NCBI GenBank assembly: GCA_015501595.1
Contig: JADNRX010000358.1
Location: 1 to 55,408, forward strand
Length of the DNA stretch: 55,408 nt
Direction: 5' to 3'
Origin: Hymenopellis radicata
Lineage: Eukaryota; Basidiomycota; Agaricomycetes; Agaricales; Physalacriaceae
The notes beneath the pieces were generated by a model, which saw only the letters and a program-made list of their open reading frames with translations, was not told the DNA's origin and searched no databases. The position numbers were made by a program, and so were the translations under genes. Shown in pieces: positions 1 to 11,435 of this stretch. Numbering within the stretch: the first letter of the stretch is position 1; each line of letters opens with the position of its first letter.

Positions 1-117
1 AAGTTAGAATAGTTATATAAATGATACACCGAACTGACCTCAAATTCTGAAGAGCGCAGACGTTGTCGGGTCGCATCACACGCATCCGGTCTATTATGCG
101 TGGACCATCGTCCAACT

Positions 118-810
118 TCAATGTGTGGAGCATACAAAGAAGCACTCCATTCGAAAGGAAACAATGAGCTTCACCTTTCTGGTAGAGTTCAGGTTCCACT
201 CCTCGGCGTACCAGGAGTGCTTGTAGTAGAGATCCGGTCCGCTATGCTCTTTGCTGCTTCTCCACCACCTGACCCTCAAATCATTGAGCAACGACTCTGT
301 GGAGGATAATACTGGGAGCAGCGCGGAGTCTGTAATGGATACATTACGCTTGACCACAAGACCGTTCCGGAGGTCGCGTTCGGCGTCGGCTAAGGCTTCG
401 ATGGGGCGCAACCATCTGGTCGTTGCCAATGGCATCGCAGCAAGGGTTACGGAAAGAACACTCATGGTGTACTGAGTATGCGCGGTGCGCCACAGTGTAG
501 CTCCGCTTGGCCATATTGTCACCCCGCGCCGTCTAAGCAGCTCGCCGGAATCCAGGATGGCGTTGCACTGCAAACCGGAGAATCTGGATCTTGGGTCCCT
601 GAAAAAAACGGTCAGTAGGGATATTTGATTCTACTCGGCTGGTAGGAAAACTTACCGGCCAATATCGAGACCGACAATGATAAATTCTTGAGATGATACT
701 TTCTCCCACACGGGGCCAGCTCGAGAGATCATTGCTGCAAAATATTCCGTCGACCTTAAAAATTCGACGTGTTTAACCCCGGCCTTGACCAGCTCTAGTG
801 GTAACATCAT
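118..810 (-). CDS. uncharacterised protein, two exons
   Basis: I do not recognise the family. Two minus-strand exons (656-810 and 118-598) join across a 57-nt intron (599-655) with a GTAAG donor, a CTGAC branch-like site and a TTTTTTCAG acceptor. The splice keeps one frame and gives about 211 aa. The chosen start is a double ATG at 805-810, directly after a TTTAG that could itself be an acceptor, so this may be the 3' half of a larger gene whose upstream exons lie in 811-1798. The protein has a hydrophobic stretch around 'EFIIVGLDIG', no signal peptide and no catalytic motif that I can name. The splice is well supported; the start and function are not. Confidence 0.45.
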
Positions 811-1798
811 CTAAAGTTGGATTGTTAATATAATGAATGCATTTTGCCCGACGAGAACTGACCCATTCATACGCGGCAATGTACCAGCGCTGCCCCGACG
901 ACCCCCGTCCACATAACATAAAGATTGAACATTCTGGTCTTCAACCATTTTTAGAAACCTGTTGACTCGGGTGTCAAACCGTGTAATGTCCGTGAACGTC
1001 CAGTCCTGCCGTTGCGACCCCCATTCCCAGATGTCTGGCATCTTTGGAGTGTGAGGATAACATACGTCCTCGTTGTAGACCATGACCAGCCGCTGGGGAA
1101 GGGATGTGTCCATGTTAATAGACAGCTCCTTGAACGATGTTCGCATGACGAAAGGATCCAAGGTCGGTGTAGTGTCGCCAACCACGTCATTCTCCGGAGC
1201 AACACGACCTGCCTGCTCTGCTGGGGCTACATCGAGAGCCATTTCTACAGCAGGCTTTCCTAGCCAGCCGCGGGGATAATATGGCCGTGGTTGGCGGGGG
1301 TCTGGGCTGGGGGGAGTGGGATCGACGGCGTTCTTATCTGCAGCATAGCCCATGCTGCACAGATCAATGTCAAAGGGGCAGGCAATGGGTTGAGTGTGGA
1401 AGGGATTTCAGGTCGCTGCTGCTTCCAGTGATCGTCGAACCAGTTAGGACCAGTCGTCTGGCCAAAGTGACCGTGCGTGAATGAACAGGGGGTACGAATG
1501 GCGGCCCATCCCAATCGAGATAGGGGCGGTAGGCAGGAACTTCACGAAACCTTAGGAAACGAAGGAACTCCGCATGCGGTCGATCGGTGGAATGTTTTTG
1601 TCGAAGGTAGGCTCGGAAAGGTGCCAGCGCCTTCTTTGTTTCGTAATCGTCAGTATTTCTGACCAGGATGCGTCCATCGCTTAAAGGGATTTGATGCGCA
1701 GGGACTATCGTCGCGTGGGAGTGACACGATGAAAACAGATCTGACGTGACGTCACGCAAGCCATCGATCACTTCCTTCCACCAGCAAACTACCAGCAA
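811..1798 (-). other. minus-strand coding remnants, frame unresolved
   Basis: Long minus-strand open stretches occur in three frames. One runs 1798 to about 1480 and includes 'PAYRPYLDWDGPPF'. One is around 1500-1370 and includes 'TGPNWFDDHWKQQRPEIP'. One runs 1353 to about 870 and includes 'MPDIWEWGSQRQDWTF'. Their amino-acid composition looks protein-like and they follow each other in order. They are probably exons or frameshifted pieces of one uncharacterised gene that may continue into the 810-118 exons. I could not place splice sites that join all three, and I recognise no domain. Confidence 0.3.
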
Positions 1799-1881
1799 GT
1801 CTACATATTAACGTCGCCCCAGACTTCGGTACACATTACTTTTCGATTGAGACAGCTATCTATCTAATCGTACGCTCCTAG

Positions 1882-3297
1882 ATGGCTCATATGACCCTTC
1901 CCCAAGAGATAATTGACGCTATTGTTGATGATGTCGCCCTTTTGCAAGACTTCGGCGATGTCTACAGTATAGCCGAAGGAATTCCGGCGTTATATTCTTG
2001 CTCTTTAACGTGTCGAGCTTTGCTCCCACGAGCACGCAAGCACATCTTTCGCCAAATCATGCTCAGTCCAGAACCGCCCGAGTACGGCCGTTCGTCTCTT
2101 AAACACAGGTCCTCCTTTCCGTATCAGCCGACGTGCTCTAGATTCATGAAGTACGTTCCACCCTCTACGGCGGCTCTCGTCGAGTCCCTGATCCTGTCTG
2201 GTCAACGTCCCACAAGCAGTGACCCAGACCCAGATCCATATATAGATCTCGAGGAATGGGCTGCCTCCGAGAATAGTCTTCCTCGTCTCATGGCATCACT
2301 CCAGTCGCTTAATGCTGTCGATATTCGGTGGTTCATCCTTTCTTCTCCCCATGTAACGACCCTGCATTCGATCTTCACCCACCGCAACATTCGGTCTGCG
2401 GCGTTCTCGGACATATACACCGAGGATCTTGATAAGATTCTCCTGCTGTTCCCTCATATGCAGTCCCTTCGTTACGGAGATAATGTCTGGGACACCGGTC
2501 ATACTGGCCCTGGGACGGTGCATGGATATCGCCTTCCCTCCCCAGAGTGCATCACACTGTCCATGACCCCCATGGAGGTTCGTACCGAAGAGTTATTTAG
2601 GCTCATCAGTCGTCCTGTTCTTCAGCTGAACCGCGTTAAACGCCTGGAATGTAGGATTCCCTTCTACGGGCGCGACGAGCTCCTTCGTCTGACGGAGCTC
2701 ATTCACGGCCTAGAACATCTGGTCCACCTAGAAATAGGATCGGAACAGTTTGATCCCAGAGTTGACCAGTAAGTCCATCCACATGCTTTCATGCTGTCCA
2801 TCTGACATGCACCATACAGATATCCGGCTTTACCATTTCATCGGTTGACCTCGCTTGCGATTTCTGCATCTCTTCCATTTGAATACAATCTCACCGCCGA
2901 AATCGTCCCTTTTCCGTGGAAGCTCTACCTCCGCTCACTTTCATTACCATACCACGCCTATCACCTCCAGGATTTTCACTTAACCCTCTCATTCGAGGCA
3001 GACCTCGCTTTGAGGACTGACGGCGATTGGAGGGATCTTGCACGCGTTCTCCTTCGACTTCCCAACCTCCGTTGTGTCTATATTGTTCTAGTTGCTTATT
3101 GGGAGAATGAGGCGATTAAAACAAGATGTGTCTCGCTCTACGAGAGCATTACTGCCTCATTGGAGGAGGAGGGACACGAGTTTCACAGTTTGCTGGTGAA
3201 TGCGGATGTTTCCCTCACGCTCGTGCGTAGTATGATGAACTTGAAAATACCTTCTACACGTATCTTTTCCAGACTCGATACCCGAACCAAGATTTAG
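1882..3297 (+). CDS. F-box-like protein, two exons
   Basis: Exons 1882-2768 and 2820-3297 join across a 51-nt intron (GTAAGT donor, CTGAC branch, ACAG acceptor), giving 454 aa. The N-terminus has the fungal F-box pattern: 'LPQEIIDAIVDDVA' followed by 'LYSCSLTCRALLPRARKH' and 'IFRQIML', the usual helix 1 / helix 2-3 layout of basidiomycete F-box proteins. The rest (residues about 90-454) is leucine-rich without clear repeat periodicity. Such proteins are thought to be substrate adaptors of SCF ubiquitin ligases; that role here is inferred from family knowledge only. The start is the first in-frame ATG; an alternative ATG lies three codons downstream. Confidence 0.7.
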
Positions 3298-3821
3298 ATT
3301 CCTGACTTAGCCGAGCGCTCCACATCCGGCTGTTGTCTCAGTTACTATGTTACTATATTTGGAACTGTCTACGCTAAATAAATAGCTAAGGATATACCCC
3401 GACAGACAGTTAGATCATGTTGTGCCGCCGCGCGATTATACGCGTCGGGTTGCCACATCCAACGGCATATCCGCGCGTCGTTTCCGTGCAAGCGACTGAT
3501 TTTTGTTCTTTGTTCGAGGGTTTTATGCTCAAAGAGGTTTTCCCCGCAGGGTTTTGAGGCACCCGATGCCTGCGTCGTCGTTTGCTTGTCTTTTTTACTA
3601 TACATGGTCCGTCAAGGTAGTACTACCTTAGCTATTCGGTTCAGCTCGTCTACAAGAAATGTTAGTAATGGTCCACAGGGACCCAAGTTTTTTTTTTCGA
3701 CCGTCCTCGGTTTCAAGCTGACGCTTCGGTGCGTGACGGGTGCTAGTTGGACTGAATCATCCAGGAAAAATGTACGATATTTTTTTCCTCACGGCACTTG
3801 TCGACACGGGCTGTGAGGTTC
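3298..3821. other. intergenic, no gene resolved
   Basis: I see no supported gene. A T-rich run sits at about 3690-3700. Minus-strand open frames here could be a frameshifted C-terminal extension of the 3822-4132 gene (an A-run at about 3780 interrupts the frame), but this is not secure. Confidence 0.4.
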
Positions 3822-4132
3822 CTATTTCAGCAAGTGCGCTTTGATGCCCAACCTCCGTGAGATCTTCAGCATCTTGGACCCTGGGATCTGCTTGAAACAT
3901 AGCCACAGAAGCTAAAAACAATGTCGGTAGACATCGCCAAAAGGGATTGCGACATAGAGAGAATGCTGCGGTGAGCGATCAGAATATGACGCACCTCAAT
4001 GGTAACACGGAGGAATGTACCATCGCGGGTGGGCACAAACGTTGCCTTGAAGAAACTTTCGGTGGGCGCAAGCGCGGAAAGCTTGGTATAGGCAAAGCGG
4101 GCGTACTTGCAATCAACAATGTCATTTAGCAA
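3822..4132 (-). CDS. small hypothetical protein, two exons (tentative)
   Basis: Exon 3995-4132 (46 codons, beginning 'MLNDIVDCKYARF') and exon 3822-3911 join across an 83-nt interval with a GTGCGT donor and TTTTTAG acceptor, giving about 75 aa. No family is recognised. A different frame of the second exon reads 'ASVAMFQADPRVQ'. A similar minus-strand stretch reading 'ASVAMFKAEG' occurs at about 6475-6500, so the true frame may be that one, with a base-level error at the junction. Low confidence. Confidence 0.25.
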
Positions 4133-4512
4133 ATAGGAGTAAAATCACGCCATGTTACTACCGTCCCGAAATCCCTAACTCGCGAATATGGGATAGAGAC
4201 ATGATGATTTGAATGTACAACGCTTCTCCGTTGCCTCTCCCCTCATTTTGTCCTGTACCGCGCGGTCATGCGACCCGGGACATCTTGGCAATGGGATAAA
4301 TGTCGTAAATGTCTGACGAGCACCCCCTAGATCTCGTATTTCGAATGAACTAAGACAAATCCAGTATCAAAGTCGCCGCCGCCGCCGCTCTTCCTATCAC
4401 CGAGCAGTCTTATCAGTCTCCCGTTTACTGTATATATCGCGATACTAAATCTCTTTAACCTTCAAAGATTGGGTATTGTCTTAGCGGGACCGATCAAAGT
4501 ATGTCGAGAAAA
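4133..4512. other. intergenic
   Basis: No gene is supported. A short CCG trinucleotide run is present at about 4377-4387. The 3' end of the minus-strand gene 4513-5126 abuts this stretch. Confidence 0.4.
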
Positions 4513-5126
4513 TCACACACCTTCAACGACCAAATCGTCATCGTCCTCCTCCTCAACTGCGCGTTTACGTTTCTCAACTCTGAAAGCTTGAGATAAAGCT
4601 GTCAATTTTTTCTGCATCAGGTTTAACTAACAAAGGAAAACATCAGTCCAGACGAATATGGGTCAAATGAACTATTCGACCTGACGAGTCTGTGACTTCA
4701 CAAGTTCGCTGAGCCCGACGATCTCGTTCTCCCTCTTGTTGACAGCGACCATGCATATGGTTTCATGTTTTCGACGAAGGTCATCGTCCCTTTCGCTGGA
4801 ATGTTCCACATCTTCGCGCATCGCTATCTGCACTTGCAGAAATTCGATTTCCGAAATATGTTCCGTCTTCAGGCGTTCGATTTCCTCTCGAAGAGAGGCC
4901 GATGTGGCACGTTCCAGTTGAAGCTGGTCCTGCTGGATCTTCTTTCAATGTAACCAGAACGATGGTGAACAATGTGGTGTACCTCATCGCTCCAGTGCAC
5001 CGTCTTCTCTACATCATCGCTCCAGTGCACCGTCTTCAGCATCTTGGTGGGCGGAACCCGTGGTTTTTTCACTGAAAAACCAATGGCCTTTCCGGGGTTT
5101 GCAGGTGGAGGAAGTCGAGGAAACAT
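4513..5126 (-). CDS. small coiled-coil protein with KRKR motif
   Basis: Three minus-strand exons fit perfectly by phase: 4983-5126 (48 codons), 4681-4941 (87 codons) and 4513-4626 (37 codons plus stop), 172 aa in all. Exon 1 is Pro/Lys-rich and carries a tandem 'KTVHWSD' duplicate, encoded by a direct DNA repeat at about 4985-5035. Exon 2 is a charged heptad-type coiled coil ('LREEIERLKTEHISEIEFL'). Exon 3 ends with a basic 'EKRKRA' motif and an acidic tail, which suggests a nuclear protein. The 41-nt first intron is short and its acceptor (GAAAG) is weak. Family unknown; style matches the other coiled-coil genes in this window. Confidence 0.55.
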
Positions 5127-5593
5127 CGAGGCAGACAGGATAGGGATATTTCTAAGATAAGCAAATCCACAGCATGTATCGCGTCAAATGTTTTCCACCA
5201 CGGCATGTCACAGGGGCAAGAGCGACGGCGTCACATAATCTGAAATGCGTATTCTGGAACCTGACTGCCAATCAATGTTCCGGGAGATCGCAACTGAACT
5301 ACCTCGGGGTACAGAATCCACGACTCGCCGATCGGACTGGTCGTACCTCAATGCGAATAACCGAATCCATCCTTCCAGGACGACCCCAGACCGTCGCCAG
5401 GCAAGCCAAAACTTGTTTTGGGTAAATAAATGGGCCATAATCCATGCCTGTACAGAGATAGTCCCATGAAATGTTCAACAACTATATTCACATTGAGAAA
5501 CGTCATGGCACAAGAGGGAAGTCTTCAACTCGAAGGACGAGAGCTCGGCAAGTGCCGATCGGCCTCGATTTGAAGCTCCGATGAGATGGTACG

Positions 5594-5625
5594 TGAGGAT
5601 ACGTGAGGATACGTGAGGACGATGG
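5594..5625. repeat. three tandem copies of a 10-bp unit
   Basis: The unit ATACGTGAGG is repeated three times in direct orientation. It is flanked by a partial duplication of a segment containing GATTTGAAGCTCCG. Confidence 0.8.
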
Positions 5626-5679
5626 CTGATTTGAAGCTCCGCTGATCGGAGCTTGGAATGAAAAGTGATGATCGATAAC

Positions 5680-6304
5680 CCTCTCTTCCCACCATGCCGC
5701 CTCTCCTGCGATGCGGGAGACGGTATACCCACTAGGACGATCCATCCAGGATGCCTCTATGCCGCCTCTCCTGCGATGCTGGAGACGGTATACCCACTTA
5801 ACCAGGCTGACTCTACGCCGCCTCTCCTGCGATGCTGGAGACGGTATACCCACTTAACCAGGCTGACTCTACGCCGCCTCTCCTGCGATGCGGGGGACGG
5901 TACAGCTCAAGTCCCTTCGTCACGACCTCCGGTCGCCGCGCTCCATCTACAAGCAAGTTTTCTCTACTCCAATGATTTCAGTCTCTAACGCTTCCTGACC
6001 ACAGTGCGTGGAGACAGCATACCCACTAGGACCATCCATCCAGGACGACTCTCTACCGCCTCTTCTGCGATGCGGGGGACGGTATACCCACTAGGACGAT
6101 CCATCCAGGACGCCTCTATGCCGCCTCTCCTGCGATGCTGCAGACGGTATAGCCGCTAGGACGACTATATACCGCGTCTTCTGCGATGCGGGGGACGGTC
6201 CAGCTCAAGTCCCTTCGTCACGACCTCCGGTCGCCGCGCTCCATCTACAAGCAAGTTTTCTCTACTCCAATGATGTCAGTCTCTAACGCTTCCTGACCAC
6301 AGTG
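5680..6304. repeat. compound repeat: 57-63-bp minisatellite plus 101-bp direct repeats
   Basis: Units containing CCTCTCCTGCGATGC and GACGGTATACCCACT recur every 57-63 bp at about 5698-5895 and again in a more degenerate form at about 6040-6200. Each block ends in a 101-bp segment (5906-6006 and 6204-6304) that is nearly identical between copies and 298 bp apart. A diverged inverted copy lies at about 9960-10175. No coding sense is apparent. This behaves like a small mobile or satellite-type repeat family. Confidence 0.7.
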
Positions 6305-6937
6305 TACGCCTTGCGGTTCCTTCTACGGGGTTCGGGCCATGTGCATGGATAGACTTAACAATCATGATCTACCGTAGACGATTCTCACGCAATACCTAAT
6401 TACTAGTCCCCATTCGCATCTGCACATCTAAATAAAATGTGTATGTAGCTGTGGATTAATGAAATGTACTCCTTCTGCCTTAAACATAGCCACAGAAGCC
6501 GGAAACACAGCCACGAGAGCCAAGAGATGATGTACGTCCGGATGACGGGGTCAAGGACGAGGGGACAGTTTAGTATTACACCCCTGGGTCACAGGGCGAG
6601 TAAGTCATACGTTCATGTGAGACATTTCCACCCGTTGAATGGAAATTTGTCAGAGCATTTTCGCTCCGCCACATAGCCATATTTCACAATCATGGCGGAT
6701 AGCGCAGATACCGATGAAACGGTTACGGTACCATCGACCCCTATGGAAACCCACTGTATTGGATTTTCTATCTGTTCCGTCAAATAGAGGAGGTGAATAA
6801 TTCAGGCTACAGATTTCTTCTCCTGGCGCGGGAATCTCCGCCGTCTCCTTATTTTACTGGCACCGTCTTGCCGTCTACTTTCATACCATCTCTTGTCTCT
6901 TTTCCTAATTGAAGAACTTCCCAGTCTCAACACAAAA
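6305..6937. other. intergenic, presumed 5' region of the 6938 gene
   Basis: No gene is supported. Minus-strand sequence near 6475-6500 shares about 20 nt (AACATAGCCACAGAAGC core) with 3896-3915. The final 100 bases are pyrimidine-rich, as expected ahead of a fungal start codon. Confidence 0.3.
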
Positions 6938-8967
6938 ATGAGGTGAGGCAAAATACCGTACATTTCATCGACTTTCTTAGGCTTATGGGTTATTCTGTCT
7001 CACTAGCACCGGTCACAGATTGAAGCGTAAGATTGGAGACGAGGACGGTAAAATCAATGAGTTTCTTTCGCACTGTACACCATTGACTAACTGTTCTTGT
7101 AGACGAGTCGGAGGACGCACTTGCGAAGCGCGTAAAGGAGGAAGAAGAGGAAGAGGAAGAAGACGAGCATGTCGGACTATTTGCACAGTCCGCAACAATG
7201 ACCCGTTCTGGATTGGATCGTCAGTTCTTCTCTGCCGTCGTGAAAAAATATTTTGTTGTCTGACGGTCTCTCAGAGGAAATGGCACGCGTCGTATTTCAT
7301 CATGGATCATCGTCGACTACGAGCACTATTCCACCTGATGCTCTCCAGCGTGGATTGGAGGTCTTTGTGTCCCGAACGGATGCGTTAGAGTGGGGATATG
7401 ATGACAATCTCCCTGGAATCGGTATGTGGAACAATTGCCTTGCGTAGCAGTTTAGACTTACTCCTTGGCAGTATCACCGGTGGCGCCCTCCTGCCCAGCC
7501 GAAGAGCCACATCAGCGCATCTCACAGGACGACCAGGAGCAAGGACGCGCCACTGGCAGTGCCTCGCCTCTGATTGAGTTTCCTGATGATGAGGTTTCTA
7601 TGACCTCCAGTCCTCCTCCTTTCCCTCATTTGCCCCAAACTCCTTGGTTAGGAGGTTCGGATGAGCTCGAATTGGAACAAGGCCTTCAAACCGTTCCGCC
7701 GTCCCAACCAGAACTACATGCTTCCCCATCTCGCAACCCTCCCAAACCGCGCCGCTTTGTGACCAGTCTAGCTGCAAATCCTCCTGCACCCCCCAGAAAG
7801 CGGAGCACACAACCATCGTTCACTCATGGGGAGCACATCAAACCACTTCACTATTACGCCACACAGAAGACAAATCATGATACTGCACCGGACTCGACAC
7901 TTTCGAGCTCGGATGTCGTTCAGGCCTCGTCTTCACCATCTCCCGCGGAACGTACCCAAATGCAGGCTCGTCAGGAAAATCTGGCCACTACACAGCGAGG
8001 ACTCAGTATCTCGGCATCCGGGGCAGTATCCGCGATCTCCCAAAGCAATCTTTTCAATCAGCCCCAGACGTTTCTCATGTGAGCCCTCCGGCCACTCGGA
8101 CAGGAAGCTCTTCCGAGAAACCTCCCCAGGATATCCGGACTTCGTCTCGGACGCGTCAGCAAGCTCTCAAGCCCCCCGCGAAAAATCAGCCCGCACCATC
8201 GCAGAAGGCTACGGCAAAACGTACACGGTCTGCCTCTTCTAAGCATCTTGACAAGCCTCCACAGTCTCCTACCACTCAGGTGGCGCATCGACCGCCAGTT
8301 GTCGACCATCCGCCCAGCTCCAGCCCATCCCAAGCCATTATCGCATCGGCCAACCCATTCGATGTGCTCAAGGCTCATCGCCTGCGCCTGCAAAGCCGAG
8401 ACAAACTCTCAGCCTCGTCTTCCTCCGGGGGTATTCACGACAATCCCTTGCGGTCACAGCACGTTTCACCCCAGAGTACCTCTGAATCCCAAGGATCCTC
8501 TGGGCGGGCACATAATTCGGATCGCATGGCGGGAGCTGTCCAGAAAGATTCCCCTGGCTTTAGTCAAACTACCGTTACTGTAGAGCGCTTTTTCCAGGCG
8601 CTTCTGGATCATCCTGATCAGTGGGTAAAGAGGCTTGCGGATAAGAAAAAGCTCGACAACAATCCTGAAGCCATTGTCTCATGGCTTCTGAAGTATCCCT
8701 TGGATGACGACTGCACAGCTGAAGCGTTCAGTGCACAATTTCAGAATTGCGCAGAGGCTCTTGGTTGGAATGATCGGGTGGGTCCTTCATTGCTCCTTTG
8801 TCGCACTGTATCAACAACATCTCCAGGCCAGAGAGAAATTCGCCAAACGTCTTTCAAATTTATTCGTTCGAGCGTTCAAAGTCCCTGATGATTCCAACAT
8901 ACAGCCACCGCTAAGTGCCATATTATTGGTAGAGTTCATCGAAGAAACATGGCCGAGCGGTAAATGA
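6938..8967 (+). CDS. acidic, Ser/Pro-rich nuclear-type protein, six exons
   Basis: Exons 6938-6942, 7007-7047, 7103-7219, 7275-7421, 7472-8777 and 8827-8967 are joined by 49-64-nt introns with good signals (for example CTGAC branch then CTCAG). They give about 585 aa. The N-terminus has 'LKRKIG', then a long Glu/Asp run. The middle is low-complexity Ser/Pro/Gln. The C-terminal ~120 residues look like a folded helical domain ('RFFQALLDHPDQWVKRLADK' and 'KFAKRLSNLFVRAFKVPDD'). I do not recognise the family. The large exon needs one extra base at the CCCC run at 8062-8065 to stay open, so there is either a frameshift mutation or a consensus error. The intron at 7220-7274 could alternatively be a frameshift. 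Confidence 0.55.
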
Positions 8968-9959
8968 TACAAATGTACTGTAGTCGTCCGCACGTTGGGC
9001 TCTTCAATCACTAGAAGCACACTATATTCTTCCAATCTTAGTGAAATACACACGAGTGTCTGCATTTAAGTCAAATGGTACTTAAAGCTGAGTCCGCCTG
9101 AACACCTACATCGGAAAGCAGTGAACTAAAATGCAGATTTATTGTGGTCGGTTGGAACAAGTACGCCGTTAGATTTCTGGCCCACACATGCTCACGTACC
9201 GGACGAGGTGGCTGTGTTTCAGAAAGCTGGACTCGGCCTAGACTCGGCGTCGGTTCCAAAAATAACATTGTCACTGAGAAATCTAGTCTCCCGTAGTCAG
9301 CCTACTATAAATCCGCAACAAGTTCCGTTTATAGTAGTCTGATTTCAGTCGCGCCCTTGATGTAGGAGCTGGGCCTTCGTCCTAATCGGGACAGACGAAT
9401 CCGGACAGACGAATCCGGACAACCGAATGTGGACCGACGAATGCGGAATCCCAATTCGGACGACAATGTCCAGCTCGTTCCCGCCATATTTGCATGTTCA
9501 TCTCTTTGACAGGGGCAAATTGTATTGCTTTGAGTCTACTAAGGCACCTGCCTTTGGTTTAGAGCAACAAACATGAATTTAGACTGCTCGGACCTGAACG
9601 GTACCGGGCTCTCACCAAGGTCTCAATCCCGGCGAATTGCACAGTGTTTTCACCAAATCCACATATTACCAGGAAGTAACATTCATCAGCAGAGTAAATA
9701 GCAGCAAGACAAGGAACATTACGCGTAATTCAGATGTTTTCAAGAGACTAATGGGACGACGCGCGTCGAACTTGATGGCACGTGATCTCGGCAAACACCG
9801 AAGGCCCAGCTTCTACATCGGCCTGCCAACCAAAAACAGACTATGAGAAATCAGTCTCAGTGTCACATCATGTTGGGAACAATGATCGAGGTATCTCTAT
9901 GCACATGGCAAAAGCGGACCCCATACAAGGACCCACAAGACGTAAGTACACTGGCCGGA
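8968..9959. other. intergenic with short repeats
   Basis: No gene is supported. At about 9395-9450 the motif GACGAATCCGGACA is tandemly repeated with variants. The rest has only short open frames without splice or compositional support. Confidence 0.4.
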
Positions 9960-10175
9960 AGTGTTAGAAAGGGAATATTGGGATAGAGAGAACTTGCTTG
10001 TAGACGGGACGCGGCGACGGAGCCACAAGAGCGCGTGACGAAGCGAATGTAGCTGTACCGTCTCCTCCAGTCAAGGAGAGGCGATAGCGGCGTCCAGTGG
10101 TGAGGCGAGATAGAGTCCTCCTGGATGGATCGTCCTATTCGGCTTACCGTCTCCCGCATCGCAGGAAAGGGGGCA
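9960..10175 (-). repeat. diverged inverted copy of the 5.9-6.3 kb repeat
   Basis: Read on the minus strand, this stretch repeats the order seen at 5700-6000: CTGCGATGCGGGAGACGGTA, a GGACGATCCATCCAGGA segment, then TCGTCACG, GTCGCCGCG and CTACAAGCAAGTT. Divergence is clearly higher than between the two tandem copies, so it is an older dispersed member. Confidence 0.65.
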
Positions 10176-10979
10176 AGGAGACCATTAGATCAGAGCTCAT
10201 TCTGAGATGACTTTCCTCAGGGTTCAGCCCATCTTCCCAGCAAATTCGGTACGTTTTCGCTTCATATTCGACCTCACTCGAACCTGACGACGCTTCAGTG
10301 GTCAGTTCGGCCGCTTTGCGGCCTCATCTCGCTCGCGACTTTCTTAAGACCAAGACTGCGACTTTGGAAGAACGAATTGATCAGTTTTGAGCCGTCTACT
10401 TCCCTCGCCGGAGCGGCTTTTCATCTGTGATGAAATAGTTCGTTTTGCTGATCTTTCTGTGCCGTGATACTGACAGCTTTGACGTAGGGTTTGATAGCTC
10501 CACGCGAGGCACAGGAGGCATCCCTTAAGGACGAAGTGCGTCATTTCGCGTCTGATTTCTCAGGGCTTTTGTTCTATTCCCATGCGGCTATCTTCATGTT
10601 GGCAGGACATTCCGACCGAACTGGACCCGCTTTCGCTAAGTACTCCAAAGATTCACGGTTAAACTGCACCCATTGATGCCGATCTGGATCTTGCGGCTTT
10701 CGGTTTTATTTTCTGAATTTGAACGTAACAGATGGCGAACTTGTTTGGGTGAGTTTTATTCATTCTCACAGAAATCCCGTGCTAATTAAGTGCTACAGGG
10801 TACCTGTGACGGCAGTGAGAAGCGCCGCCACCGCCGCTGCGCTCGCGTTCCTCGCTAGTACTCACTGCTGGAATGTACCTGGGACGATATGGACGCCACA
10901 CTCGGGAGTTTTCAAAGATAACGTGGATGAGGCCGCGGACAAACACCACTACAAGGACGGCGGATGGCATGATCTCTTG
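10176..10979. other. intergenic / decayed sequence
   Basis: No coherent gene can be built here. It lies downstream of the truncated D-amino-acid-oxidase-like gene, where that gene's missing C-terminal two-thirds would be expected. I see nothing resembling the rest of the enzyme in any frame. Confidence 0.35.
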
Positions 10980-11435
10980 GAGCTTGTCGAAGACGCGGTA
11001 TGCAGTCATGCACCAGCGCTTTGAATTGGAAAGAAAGAGAGATGACCTGTAATTAATGGAATGTAAGAACAAGAACGATCTAAGGAAGAAGTCATTTACA
11101 TCGGTGTGTTTACCACAAACAGCTGGTGGGAATTCCCACAAAGCGCCAGCAATTTGAGAAGTGATGCGGTTCTCGGGGTCAGCCCATCGTTCGGCGACGA
11201 CAGTTACATCGTAGCTGGCGTCTAAGAGTGCCCAAGCAGTCTGAAGGGACTATTAGAATATTGGAGTCAGGAGAGACTAACGAACACCCACAGTAAAGCC
11301 GGTGACACCACCGCCAACAACTAAAATGTGCTTTCTTGGAACGTTTGCGTTCGCTTGGGGAAGCTGGCCTTGTTGCAGGACAAGCTCGTCGCTGAGGCGA
11401 GTCAAGAACAAGTTGGGAGAGGAGGCGATAGACAT
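10980..11435 (-). pseudogene. truncated D-amino-acid oxidase-like FAD oxidoreductase
   Basis: Exon 1 (11292-11435, 48 codons) ends in a dinucleotide-binding motif, 'HILVVGGGVTGFT'. Exon 2 (11100-11240, 47 codons) continues the Rossmann fold and has 'TSQIAGALWEFPPAVCG', the region that in the DAO family follows the FAD-binding strand. The introns are 51 and 53 nt. Exon 3 (from 11046) starts in frame, then needs one extra T at about 11030 to read 'SNSKRWCMTAYRVFDKLQ', a segment typical of fungal DAO-like enzymes. After about 10980 the similarity stops, so the catalytic C-terminal part is missing. The family would oxidatively deaminate D-amino acids (or sarcosine-like substrates) with FAD; this copy should be inactive. 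Confidence 0.6.
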
